Under the pieces are notes generated by a model. The model saw only the letters and a program-made list of their open reading frames with translations. It was not told the origin of the DNA and did not search any database. A program made the position numbers and the translations under genes. From Zingiber officinale (Eukaryota; Streptophyta; Magnoliopsida; Zingiberales; Zingiberaceae), in the NCBI RefSeq assembly GCF_018446385.1, contig NC_056002.1, forward strand, positions 30,242,636 through 30,306,635: DNA of 64,000 nucleotides, written 5' to 3'. Below are positions 11,501 through 22,099 of the stretch, in pieces (positions within the stretch are counted from its first letter, which is position 1; each line of letters starts with the position of its first letter).

Positions 11501-11530
11501 GTAGTAGTAGTAAGAAGGGTGGTCGTTACA
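8528..11530 (+). repeat. 3' LTR of gypsy G1 (3003 bp, complete)
   Basis: Runs from TGTAACGACCC to GGTCGTTACA. GC-richer 8880-9110 looks like the transcribed leader (R/U5) rather than a gene. The part from 9764 onward pairs with the truncated 5' LTR with few differences. It carries the antisense tRNA-like segment described separately. Confidence 0.93.
8698..8767 (-). other. tRNA-like segment with A-box and B-box, antisense in G1 LTR
   Basis: On the minus strand the stretch at 8745-8762 reads TTAGCTCGATTGGTCGGG, close to the tRNA A-box, and 8707-8718 reads GGGTTCGAAACC, a B-box and T-loop. Their spacing is like that in a real tRNA. Acceptor and anticodon stems are not convincing, so this is a tRNA-derived relic or mimic, not a working tRNA gene. 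Element C has a weaker equivalent at the same LTR position. Confidence 0.5.
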
Positions 11531-11873
11531 GATGCGGGTCTTCCGCTCCGGTTCCGCTCGCTTGGGTGATTTCGGCTATCCGGAATAGGGTTCACCCAAA
11601 CCCAACTTCCGACCTTCTCGAGCAACCTTCCACTCCGACTTCTCATCCCTCGAAAACTCTGTGCGCCTCCTTCTCGTCCGCCCGTGTACTCTTCCGCAAC
11701 ACCTCGTCCCTTAGACGCACCGAGCCCATCAGCTTTCTCCCGTGTCGTCCTTCTCGCTAGCTGAGCCTTTTGCTCGACTTCCTGTGTTCCTAAGCTCCTG
11801 CACACTTAGACACAAGGTGAAACACAACATGACTTAACTTATTTGATCACATCAAAACTACCTTGGGGTACCA
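11531..11873 (-). repeat. Fragment of a SIRE-like copia LTR flanking G1
   Basis: The phrase structure (cctgcacacttagacacaaggtg... cacatcaaaactaccttgggg) resembles the starts of the LTRs of elements A and E read in reverse. It is cut at 11530 by the gypsy LTR end, so G1 probably inserted into it. Short open frames inside are not supported as genes. Confidence 0.5.
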
Positions 11874-12580
11874 ATAGTGACGACTTAGAGATATCCCAAC
11901 TTTGTAGATTAGATGTTGAGCATCAACATATAAATATGTCAAATGCACAAGTGGAGTTGACTAGAGATGCTCAAAGTTTTCTTAATGATGAGGATAAAGA
12001 TACTGAAATTGGTAATGACGCAGATGATCAATTATATCTTTCAGATGATGATAGTGATTAGTTTTTAGACTACATGGTATTTATGTTTTTCTTCATTTTT
12101 AATTCATTTATATAAAATAAAGTTTCATTACTTGTAGATACTTATATATGTTGATGCATATTTATTGATCTATATATGATGAATATGTGACAGTCATGCC
12201 GCCCAAGAGGATTGAGCATTTACCAGTTCTACATACACTTGATGCTGATAGTTCTTCTAGTGGTTAGTTTTATTTAGTTTGATATTTATTTAAGTATTTC
12301 ATTTGTTAATTGTTAACACTTTTGCATTTACTGGTCAACCGCTATGTAGGGAAACACGTGACACATATTTGGATGGACTGCGAAGCCAGATCAACGAATG
12401 GGGTAAATTGGCCATTACTTTTTGTTAGAGAGATGGGCATCCGATTGGTCCAAACACAATTTCATTTATAACTAAGTTAGATCTCTTAGTCTAGAAGTTT
12501 GCTCCTTTACAAGCTAAAAGTTGGAAGCACGTCTCCGTTGATAATAAAAGGATTGTTTACAAGGATTGTTTACGATTGAC
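11874..12580 (+). pseudogene. CACTA-like transposon coding relics
   Basis: Two pieces are visible. The first (to the stop at 12059-12061) is a short acidic C-terminus ending YLSDDDSD. The second begins MPPKRIEHLP near 12198 and, after an intron-like gap, continues from about 12350 with GKHVTHIWMDC and further on KFAPLQAKSWKHV. The second resembles the plant En/Spm-associated second protein (transposase-associated type). Stops and gaps break both. The assignment rests on pattern memory and on the subterminal repeats that follow; it is moderate at best. Confidence 0.35.
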
Positions 12581-12901
12581 TATAAGTACAAGTAATATAA
12601 TATATTTTAATTTATAACCACTCTTTTATTTGTTGTGCTACTTTTTAGAACTATGTTATGTATTGGTGTGCTACTTGATGTTATGAACTTGTTAGAATAT
12701 GTTACTTATTTGTTACGTAACTTGTTTCTAGAGTTGTATGAGTTGTTTGTGAATGTTAGAACTATAAATGTTTTAATTGTTGCAAACTTGATGATGTTGA
12801 AGTATGAGTTGTTTGTAGTTTGTTTGTGTATTTGTTTGTGAGGATGTGTATTTGTATACAGGATATGAATAAAAATAAATAAATTTATTTAAAAAAAATA
12901 G

Positions 12902-13505
12902 GGGTTAGCGATAAATTTATTGTAATTCATCGCTAAATCCCTTAATTAGCAATAAATTACAAAAATTTGTCGCTAATCCTCGCAATGTATTGAAAGGTTT
13001 GGCTAGGTTGTTCTAACGAACAACGACGAGAAAAATAAATCAGTTTCGTCGCTAACATCCTTAATTAGTGATGATTTTTAGCTTGTTTTGTCGCTAATCA
13101 CAGATAATTAGTGATGATTTTTAGCTTGTTTCGTTGCTAATCACAGATAATTAGCGACAAAAAATATCGTATTCATCACTAATCACAGATGATTAGCAAT
13201 GATAATAATCATATTCGTCACTAATCATATGTGGTTATTGACATTATTTGTTTGGTTTCGTCGCTAATCATCTATGATTAGCGATGAAAAATTCATATTC
13301 TTCACTAACATTGATGTGTTTTAACGGCAATATTTTGTAAATTTAGCAGTGGTATTGTATTTTGTCTTTAAACTTAGCAACAATATAATTCACAACATCA
13401 CTAAATATAATTTACGATAAACTTGCTGCAACGATATTAGTGATGAAATTGTATTATCATTATTAGGATTAGCAACGAACATAAGTAGGTTAGCGACGAA
13501 TTTAT
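12902..13505. repeat. Subterminal-type inverted repeats with TTAGCGAC / GTCGCTAA core
   Basis: More than a dozen copies of a 10-13 bp motif (attagcgacgaa and its complement tcgtcgctaat) occur in both orientations. The cleanest hairpin, 13261-13284, has 11-bp arms around a 2-bp centre. Arrays like this are typical of the transposase-binding subterminal regions of CACTA elements. I could not see a CACTA terminus. Confidence 0.6.
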
Positions 13506-14981
13506 ATTGATTTTTTTTATGAAAGCATTACCATTAATTTTGTTGAAAAAATTCTTCTTTTTACATTTTCAAAAATTAAAACTCAAAGAAGGAAAATAAA
13601 TATTTATATTTTTGTTGATGCATTCGTATTTGTTGTATTTTCTAATAATTTCATTACCTAAAAACTGTGAGGTGTTTTAAACAAAATATGAATCCTGTCA
13701 AATTAATTTTTTTTTTTTCTAATCATTTAACCTATGAATTGGAATCATTATATTTTTTTAATTGGCTACTAATCTGAAAATGATTAAAATTTTGTAGGGA
13801 AGAAAAAACTAAAAATGATGTGTTTGATATAAGCGATTCTGAGGGGGATAAATGCAGACGGGGATATCTGCTGACCCACTTTAAACCGGTTACATGACTT
13901 AATTTAAACTTAGAGTTGTGCTTAATATTCCCAAAATCTTAATTTTCACGACATAAAACTATGGTTTTATACTCAAAACCCACCTTCAGATGTAAGACGT
14001 GGTTTTACACGCAAACATAGTGTCGCTTGGACACGATTACTACGAGAAGGTTGTGATACACCACCTATCAAGTTATCAAGCTCTATGAGACTAATGAAGT
14101 TCCTCCGTGCATCGAAAATGAAAAAAACACACACACACACACATCAAATGATGGCTTGGTTTTGGTTGGAAATGATCGGTACAGGTCAAAGCTTGCAAGT
14201 GAAAGCAACAAATTAAAACTTGATAATGCAGACATTGCTTCCAAGCATAACAAGCTCAACTTGATTCCTTTTCTTCCACTTTTTGTTGACCTAATCCATC
14301 AACCTCTCTTCCATTTTTCTTTTAGAGCAGAGAGAATTAGTCACACACGAACACTCGTAGTACTAAAGAGATAGACCTTACCTCTTCCAAAGAGCAGCAA
14401 GCAAGCAAGACAAGATTACTAGCCCACCTTGAGCAAGGCTCATCATCCTTGGAGTTCTTTTGCCTCATGTGAGTTAACTTTTCGCTCAAGAAGAACTCGC
14501 ACAAATTCCACCTACAAAATCAATTTCCACTTCAAGTGCATTGCATTGCATTGCAGCATCAGACGAAGTCGATATCAGCTGAACTACAGTCATCTAAGGT
14601 GAAGTAATATAAACCTCTAATAGGCCTCAATCAAACAACAACTCGTACTCATCCAACTATCATCCCAAATCAAGATCCAAACTTAATTAATGTATTTGAC
14701 AAACTGCTCTTAATCTAATTAATTTAGTTGGCAAACTACTATTAGTTTCTAACAAAAAGAACAATAACCTGTATAATAATGTCTAGTTTCTCCTAAAATT
14801 TTATGAAATTTCTCCACTGAATTTAAGTCTAATATAATTCATTTCCTACGAATTTTTTTTTTTTTTTTGTAGATTCATCAGACAAATAGATTATGATGCC
14901 AACAAGGAGGATATGAGATAATCGACTTAATTACAATAGTTAATTACAAGAGGAAGAAGGAGGAGGAGGAGGAGGAAACAA
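13506..14981. other. Spacer, no gene recognised
   Basis: AT-rich sequence with a short CA microsatellite (about 14130-14143) and a poly-T run near 14850. A 72-codon frame at 14156-14374 has no recognisable domain. Part of this may be the 3' flank of the gene at 14982. Confidence 0.5.
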
Positions 14982-15296
14982 TTAAAGATGAGAGATGTCA
15001 TTGGAGTGATCCATGCTGCTGCTTCGACCATCATCGAAATTCTTGGAGTAGCTATCGGCATCGTAGCCGAAGCTGAGTGGCTTGGGGTTGCAGCAGCACC
15101 GGATGCCCTTGCTCTCCCTCAGCAGCTTCTTGAGGAGGCCACGCCACCCGCGGCTCTGGTCAAGGACAGCCTCACCGTTTTCGTCACGGGGGAGGAGGTG
15201 GTGGTGGTAGAAGCGCGAGCGGCCATGTGGAAACCATGACGGTGAGGCCATGCATCTCACAATGGAGGAGGAGTGCGGTGGTGACTCCGTGTCCAT
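14982..15296 (-). CDS. Small conserved plant protein with SFGYDADSYSKNFDDG motif
   Basis: Single-exon frame of 104 residues starting MDTESPPHSSS. It has a basic, Trp-containing centre (RGWRGLLKKLLRES) and a YDxxSYxxNFDDG-like C-terminal motif, which I associate with a family of small uncharacterised plant proteins. No signal peptide or membrane segment is evident. An upstream in-frame ATG at 15347 would add 17 residues. I prefer 15296 because its context (gccATGG) is good and the TATA-like box at 15385-15394 would place the transcript start about at the upstream ATG. The function is unknown. Codon use is GC-rich compared with the surrounding spacer, supporting a real gene. Confidence 0.75.
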   Translation of the reverse strand: MDTESPPHSSSIVRCMASPSWFPHGRSRFYHHHLLPRDENGEAVLDQSRGWRGLLKKLLRESKGIRCCCNPKPLSFGYDADSYSKNFDDGRSSSMDHSNDISHL

Positions 15297-15384
15297 GGCC
15301 AGAGATAGGTGGAGGTGGTTTGGGTGTGAGTGAAGGTTCACAAACAAGTAGAACAGAGCAGGGCAGGTGCCTTTGCTACCAAGG

Positions 15385-15394
15385 TTATATATAA
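15385..15394 (-). promoter_or_regulatory. TATA box of the small gene
   Basis: Minus-strand TTATATATAA lies about 90 bp upstream of the preferred start codon, a normal distance for a plant core promoter. Confidence 0.55.
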
Positions 15395-15399
15395 TGGCC

Positions 15400-17992
15400 A
15401 GTTCAAAAGAACACTTTTCATATTAAATCTCATTCATCATCTCTCATGTAGACAGAAAAGGATCTACTAAAACTATTTAATTTTACCAAATACGATAAGA
15501 ATTATGAATAATCCTAATGAAAACATATTGAATTGTTATTGCTTCAAATTAACAACATTGAAGATTCCAACAATTGTTGGGAGCTGAGAGCACAGCAATC
15601 AAAAAGTACTGTGTGCTCCAAATCACCAACACAAAGTTTTCATGTTGTCAATTCCTAGGCATAGTGCTTCTTCCCCCTATGTTAGGATTGACTCAGCAAT
15701 ACAAAACCAATTGAAGCATCCGAGGCTACATCAATCCAGGATACACGACAGAAGGAATTGTTCTATCTACAAACATCACCTTCACTAAGTGTGATATTTT
15801 GTTTTCTTCCCTGTTGGGCTTGAGGAGGACAATGACAACTCCAATTGAGAGCATTGTTCATTGAACAGGCTGATTCAGTGGTTCAATGCTAATTTGGTTT
15901 ATGTTTTGTTTTTGTAGGGTGTTTTTTTCCGAAAGTTAAATGACCAGAATCACCAGATGCAATGTCTAGTACTGATGAATTCACCTCTGTACAAGGCTGG
16001 TCATCACATGTGGCCAAGCAAATAGGCATTGGGAGGAAGTTGACAAGGAAGGAGACAGTGAATGATGTGGATTAGGGACCACGAACGTGTAGCTCTTCTA
16101 TGACTATGAATCACTCAGTGCCTGTACTAACCAATAGGAATCAGCGACCACCAGCTTGCCAACTTATTCGGTTCAATGGATCAACTCTCAAAATTTGACA
16201 ATTAAATCAAGAGATTTTGCATGCTCAATACAATAACAACCCCCGCTGAATCTTTATCTCATAAGATGGAGTCGGCTATATATATCCTCCCATGTTATTC
16301 CTCATTTATATTTAAATAAATTTTATATTATTTTATCTTTGTTAATTAAATCTTCTTGAGTCTCTCTTTCTCGATTAATATTCGTCTTCAGGATCTCATA
16401 TCGTCTAATGGGTATTTATTAATTGCTATAGAGTTGCAAGTGGAGTAAAGACTCATAAATGTTTGTAAAATTGAATGACAGATTAAAAGCACACACGAAA
16501 ATAAATCCAATCTGATTGAACTAGATTCTTTAAACTAGGATGATTCAAGTGAACAAACATATGATTGTCTGATTCAATCGATTGAATTGACCGATCCAGT
16601 GATTTGACTGAAAAGGAAAGGCATCTGAAGCTTAATCATTTACCTCCATGATCATGGACATCGATATATATATATATATATATAAAACACTGAATCTAGA
16701 GTGACTGGTATATATATATTAGTCATTACGCACATGTACTGTAAGTGTAATATAATATATAAACACGTATAAATTAGTACCTTAGACACATAAATTAGAG
16801 TTGGCAAGCCCATGCAGTAGTGTAACATAAGGGCGACGCTCGAAAACCACAACAGTAAATTATTATAACCAACACTCTCTTGTAAAAAATTAATTTAATT
16901 TTTTATATCAAATATTAAATTGATAAGAACATATACTGCACATTATCTACATATACTATACACTTTATCTTAGCTATGAGGCTGAGAAATATATATACTT
17001 TCTAACATCGCTGGTCTAATATATTTATAAAAACTTCTCTATTTATGATGTTGTCAATTTTAAAATATAGAATATTAACCTAATTTAATTTTAAATTTCA
17101 TCAAAATTAGTTATTAATAGTTGAGATTTTTAATTAAATAATAAAATATATATCGAGTCTTTATTTTATATTTTATTTTATTATTATTATTTTGGTTAAT
17201 AATAATAATGAAAATACTATTAAATTTTAGAATAAATTAGAAGCATAAAAATTAAAATAAAACTTAAATTTCATGCATTGAATTATTCTTATTTTAACTG
17301 GACAAAACACCTTTTGTTTTTTCTCGAGGTTACGTTGTGAAACCAGCTTGGACGCACAAGGGAGGCTTCGGCCTCCCTCAACCTGGTCGTCGCCTAGTAA
17401 TATTATGGGAGGCTGCCTTTGTAACTCCCCATAGACTCTAGCAGTGGCCCACGCCTAGCCCATGACGGCACGGGCCGCACAACTCATTCTCTTACAGCAA
17501 GATTATCAGAGAAGAAGGTTAGGTCGTGCGACACAACTCAATCTCTCTTGTTTTTCTTTAGTAAAACAGTGCTATTCTGATAAAAAATGGTGCCGTTTAA
17601 TTTAAACATTTAAAAAAAAAATTAGTGGAACGATGCCGTTCCACTTAGCGCACAAAAAAAGTTATTTGTGCAAGTCAGCCCCCGTCCCTATGGAAACAAT
17701 GTGTGGAGTCGAAAGGAAGGAAGATTTGTGTATGCATTGAATCAATTAGTTATTGACTTTATTCGCAACTATATCAAAATGATATAGTCTACTTCAAGAT
17801 CATTTCCTATACACATGACACTTCAAAATTGATCATAATGAAGATGTGTATATATATATCTCGAAAACAAGTTAACAAAGCAAAGGTAAAAGTTGGAATA
17901 TTTGTTAGTGGAGAAAATATTTATCTCCTAAGTACAAATTATCCCTAATTTATACTTCATCATGTATATATGTAGATATATATATGAGTATG
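15400..17992. other. Intergenic spacer with microsatellites and repeat scraps
   Basis: No coding frame is convincing. The phrase around 16236-16290 (tctcataagatggagtcggctatatat) matches a sequence I remember as widely dispersed in plant genomes, so it may be a repeat scrap. A TA microsatellite is at 16663-16684. The GC-richer block 17320-17720 has no recognised content. Confidence 0.5.
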
Positions 17993-19280
17993 TTATTGTT
18001 GATTGAATAACGATGGCACGATGTCTTCCAAGAGACCGTAGTCGTGGACTACTTGGAGATTCTGTGGTGGAGGTAGGTCATCGACATACGAACATGTACT
18101 AGGTTTCATGGGAGATGCTACTACTTGGTGGTTGAGAAACATTGTTGGCATGTTTGTTAGCGAAGAGGGCGGCGACATCAATAGGTCGATGCAATTTCCA
18201 CCGTGAAAGTTTGAAGTGCTATAATGGTTGTGTTTCCCTTCGTAGGTGGTGACAACGGTCATCGGATCTTCATGTGATCTCTCCACTCTCTTCTTCACGT
18301 TGCATTTTGGAGTAGTGCATCGAAAATAGCTTCTGAAATTAATTATATGAAATCTATCAAAAGTATTAGATTAATTATATAGCATGTAATTGATTTAAAT
18401 GGATTGAGCCGTTTGAGAGATGAATGACCTTGGAAATGGACTGTTTTTGACCGCCTTCTGGCCATACTTCCTCCATCGATAGCCGTCTTCAAGATGATCA
18501 ACTTCACTTTTGGTCATGAAAGCAAATCTCGGCTCTCTTTGCCTTTTCTCTCTTTGTTTCTTTGATTTGTTACTAGTCCTATACAATCAATTGAGAAGTA
18601 TATAATCAAGACTTTTAATCAAATTATAATACACAAGGAGAGAAACTAATTAAGCCCTAAAACTAAAACTAAAAAAGGTATATTTATTCTCACTCCATAG
18701 AAGAGGAAAATAAAAACTATATATAATACTTAGCTTGTTTTTTACTATATATATGTGTGTGTGTGTGTGTGTGAGTGAGAGAGAGAGAGAGAGAAAAAAA
18801 AAAAAAGCCTTAAAAGTTGGATTTATTTTGTTAGGCAACAAGGAGAGAGCAAGAGAAATCAAATTAAACCCTAAATTCAATATTAAAACTTCAAGTCTCT
18901 CATAATTATGAATAGAACAAATTAAAAGAAGGATAAATAATACTAATATGTAAAACAATATAAGAAAATTAGGTGTTCTAGGAGATAAAAGATAGCCAAT
19001 TAGGTCCTAATTATTGAAATGGAGGACTAGTGATAAAAACCTACACTTTCTTCTTCTTGTGCTCAAGGCCAACTTCATCATCATCTCCTTTTGCCATCTT
19101 CCTCTCTTCCTCATGGCCTATCGGTTCCGTGGTAGAAGAAGACATCGAGGAATTGGGCATCATTTGATGTTGCGTTGCTATGCCATCTTCAATCTCGATC
19201 TTTCTACTTGTATCAAAAGCCTCTCCATTGAAGTAAAAGGGGAAGTGATCATGATCCTTCTTTATGATATCTTCTGCCAT
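17993..19280 (-). CDS. WRKY transcription factor, group IIc (three exons)
   Basis: Exons are 19280-19045, 18578-18429 and 18332-17993, giving 242 codons including the stop. Exon 1 is acidic and Ser-rich and ends in a Lys run. Exon 2 holds [17 protein letters not shown] and the WRKYGQK core. Exon 3 completes the finger: C-X4-C (CTTPKC) and HNH, with 23 residues between, as in groups IIc and I C-terminal domains. The second intron splits the Arg codon of the PR dipeptide, the conserved intron site of this domain. Splice sites are gtaggt/tatag and gtcatt/tttcag. It would bind W-boxes (TTGACC/T) in the nucleus. The sequence around the domain is most like the WRKY8/28/48/71 branch; exact orthology cannot be set here. 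The gene looks intact. Confidence 0.92.
18757..18807. repeat. TG/AG microsatellite in WRKY intron 1
   Basis: A (TG)n run is followed by (AG)n and poly-A within the 466-bp first intron (18579-19044). Read on the other strand it produces a spurious Leu/Ser-rich open frame. Confidence 0.85.
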
Positions 19281-19489
19281 GATGAAGAATTAATTGAAGA
19301 TCGTGAGAATTGAAAACTTTGGATGAAAGTTTGGAAGAGAGAAAAGAGGAAAAAGGCCTAAGAGTTTGGCTTTAGTTGTGCATGCTCCTTCTTTAAGGTT
19401 ATTTCATAGTGCAATTTAATGGATAGAGCAATTAAAGAGGACTTTTGAACACTCACACCACACTCTTTCTTGTCTTCTCATGTGTAATA

Positions 19490-19502
19490 TATTATATATA
19501 AA
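19490..19502 (-). promoter_or_regulatory. Possible TATA region of the WRKY gene
   Basis: An AT block reading tatatataat on the minus strand lies about 210 bp upstream of the start codon. Several TATA-like strings occur here, so the exact one is uncertain. A W-box core, TTGACC, is at about 19724, compatible with the auto- or cross-regulation common for WRKY genes. Confidence 0.35.
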
Positions 19503-20200
19503 TATTTTTTAAAATATATATATTATTTTAAGGAAGTAGAAATATTGAAAATTTTAATTTTTATTTATTTGTTATAGAGGAAAATTTTCACATGTAAAAT
19601 ACTTTGGCTTTGATCTCTTGGCATTAACTTGATAGAATATCATAACACTATTTCTCAGCTAGGACAAAAGCTACAAGGTTAATTAGTTAAAATCCTTCCT
19701 GATATTTGTATAATTATATTATTGACCCATGTTGAAGCTTTATTACAATAAATTGACACTTTTTAACAATGGAGAGGGTAAATGAAATATTTCAGAAGTA
19801 AGAAGGGGGGAAATGTAATTTATTAAATGATACAGAGTATTTAAAAGGTTTCTGGGGCAAAGTGAAAATTTCCTTCGATTTTATTTTAATTCTTTTGTTC
19901 GTGAGCGGGAACCGGCAACGGCGGTCAATGTCTGCTGTCGGGAACCGACACTTCGGCACGTGCGAGATTCGGGGGTCTTAGGCGGTGCCCGACAGCCGTT
20001 AATCGCCGTCCATTCTCGATCGGACGTCGCAAGCGCTAGATTTCTCTGACTCCTGTCGAGATCGGACGACGCGGACGTTAGATTTTCTTCGGCTCCATGA
20101 TCCCGGGTGGGCCCGGAAAAGAGTAGACTGTGACATGTCACCAACAAAATCTCATGAATTAGATTGAGATTGAGACGGTGCCGCTTGCTGCTTTGAGTAA
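19503..20200. other. Upstream spacer with a GC-rich block, no gene recognised
   Basis: The GC-rich stretch 19900-20130 gives an open frame on the minus strand but no recognised motif. It may be a promoter or a repeat fragment. Confidence 0.4.
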
Positions 20201-20890
20201 GCGTTTGGTTTAGGTGTAGAAATAGGAATGAGAATAGGTTTGAGAGTAGATTGAAATGAGAACGGTTTTAGTTATTTTAATATTATTATTTGGTTTATAA
20301 ATTTGAATTAGGTACCGATTTTATTTTTCAAATATTGATCTAATTTTTAAAACTTTTTATTAAAAATTTATAATAAATCAATATATAAAAAAAATGATAT
20401 CTATGACCGCTAGCTTTTCCTATTTGACCGAACATGTTCTTAGTTGCTTCAAGTAAGGTATGGTTAAAGTTTTTTTTTTTTCGGCTTTGTACTTCGACAT
20501 TGATGCATTTGTAACGCACGACGATGAAAGACGGAAAAAGAAGTTTGCTGTTGATAGGAAGGGATGATGAACAAAACAAAGAGGAGGTGGTAGTGGACGG
20601 CTATGAGCTATGCGCTATGAGCTTACGATGACTTGCCCTAGAGAGACGACAGTATTATCGCACATGATGTGGTCCTTCGTCCATCACAAGCGAAGAGGAG
20701 AAGAGGGAGTGATGGCTTAGGCGAGCCTTTTATCAGGAAAAAAAATAAAATAATATATATTTTTTAAACTCTTCCTGTGATGAATCAGGAATAAATTCTA
20801 AATACACCATTTTACTTAGATTTTATCCATTCCAAATTATTTAGGAATGATTCTAAAATTTTTATTCTCAAACCCCTAAGTTAAACACCA
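20201..20890. mobile_element. Possible non-autonomous TIR element (MITE-like)
   Basis: Left end gcgtttggtttaggtg and right end ending aaacaccacc are imperfect inverted copies, in the style of common plant elements that begin GTTTGGTT. The interior has no coding potential. The terminal match is imperfect and no target duplication was found. Confidence 0.3.
20641..20829. repeat. Uninterrupted duplicate of the element H target site
   Basis: This stretch matches 20943-21004 followed directly by 51171-51293. It shows what the target looked like before element H inserted: here cgaagaggagaagaggg is continuous. Confidence 0.85.
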
Positions 20891-21004
20891 CCAATCTTAT
20901 TTAATTTGGTTTTTGTTATTTTTTTCAATATATATAATATATATGAGACGACAGTATTGTCGCACATGACGTGGTCGTTCGTCCATCACAAACGAAGAGG
21001 AGAA

Positions 21005-21195
21005 TATTAGGAAATAATTATTATTAGTAAATATTTATTTATTTCCTAATTATTAGAGAATAATTATTATTATGAAATACTTATTTATTTTATAGTATTT
21101 TATATTTTTCCTATTTTATGTGTTTTCCTATTTTTCACTTTGTAATGTATATCACATATTATTATTAATAAAGTGTATGAATTCTATCGATAACA
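21005..21195 (+). repeat. 5' LTR of element H
   Basis: About 190 bp, AT-rich, from tattaggaaataa to cgataaca. It matches 50973-51170 with clear divergence, so H is old. Confidence 0.88.
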
Positions 21196-21207
21196 TAGTA
21201 TCAAAGC
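21196..21207 (+). promoter_or_regulatory. Decayed primer-binding site of element H
   Basis: Reads TAGTATCAAAGC against the standard TGGTATCAGAGC. Both differences are G to A. Confidence 0.8.
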
Positions 21208-21268
21208 GCTAAGCTTAACAACAATCTTTTTTTCTTTTCTCCACAATATCCACTAGTCGCCTTCTACA

Positions 21269-22099
21269 ATGGCTGTCGCAAACGACATCACTCGCCTGCT
21301 ATCTCTCACAAATACTCCTGATTCACTTTCCGCCCTTGTGGTTCTTAACGTCAATGCTTAAGCACCGTTGAAACTCACCACCTCCAATTACTTTGCCTTG
21401 CGCTTGCAGTTCCAGTCACTTCTATTCGGATATGACTTACTGAGTTTTGTTGATGACTCACAGTCCCTGCCCCCTGCGCAGATAATGCCTACAAACGTCA
21501 TGCTCCCTCAGGCGAATCCTGATCATATTCTCTGGTTCTGTCAGGATCAACTTCTCCTCAATGCTATTACAGATTCGATGTCTCATACTCTTGTGCAGTT
21601 TATTTCTTCATCAACTTCATCTAGAGACGCATGACAGACGCTGGAGAGAACCTACGATGCTCCCTCACATGACAGGATTATAACTCATCATCAAAATATT
21701 GCCAGCCCTCAACAGGGTAACAGATCTATCATTGATTATATACAGGACATCAAAAGAAATATTGATGCTCTTGCACTTATGAATGTCAAAATTAATTTTG
21801 ATGAGCTCTCCATTCATATCCTGAATGGTCTTAGCCAAGATTATTGCAATATCTCATATGTTCTACAAGTTTGTGACACCCCTATTATCTTTGATGAGCT
21901 ATTCGAGCAGCTCCTCAGCTATGAAACTCAATTAAAAGTCTCGACACCATCTCCATCTTTGATACCAATGACTGCTCTTGTGTCTCTAGCAGGGAATTCT
22001 TATAATCGGTATTCAAACTATCGTGGTGGTCGCCAGTAGGTTCTGTCGATGTCCCATCAACTGCACATATCTACTCCTGGGTTGTCTGCGCGTCCTCCT
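21269..22099 (+). pseudogene. gag fragment of element H
   Basis: Starts MAVANDITRLLSL at 21269 and reads through a plant copia gag region (LTTSNYFALRLQFQSLL). In-frame stops lie at 21359-21361, 21632-21634 and after NYRGGRQ at about 22037. The fragment is cut by element A at 22099, inside the linker before the zinc knuckle. The knuckle resumes at 28.6 kb. Confidence 0.85.

Larger units (their letters stand above)
2682..11530 (+). mobile_element. Ty3/gypsy chromovirus G1 (Tekay/Del-like), defective
   Basis: Layout is 5' LTR (cut by K1), primer-binding site at 4451, degraded gag, RT-RNase H-integrase-chromodomain, polypurine tract, and a 3' LTR of 3003 bp. The Tekay assignment rests on the very long LTRs, the domain order and a C-terminal chromodomain-like segment ending WEREDNMRQKYPELF. 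No zinc knuckle or protease is found between gag and RT, so that part was deleted. Stops interrupt gag many times and pol twice. The right flank of the insertion is gatgc; the left flank is off-window beyond K1. Confidence 0.9.

Noticed and set aside
11491-11805. Opposing open frames in the GC-rich stretch after G1
   Set aside because: The sequence is better explained as a SIRE-like LTR fragment; no domain.
14988-15239. Plus-strand frame of 83 codons
   Set aside because: It overlaps the better-supported minus-strand gene and has no recognisable motif.
16236-16400. SINE or other named repeat
   Set aside because: The tctcataagatggagtcggct phrase is familiar from plant repeats, but I cannot assign a family or boundaries.
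18650-18958. Leu/Ser-rich 102-codon frame
   Set aside because: It translates the TG/AG microsatellite in WRKY intron 1.
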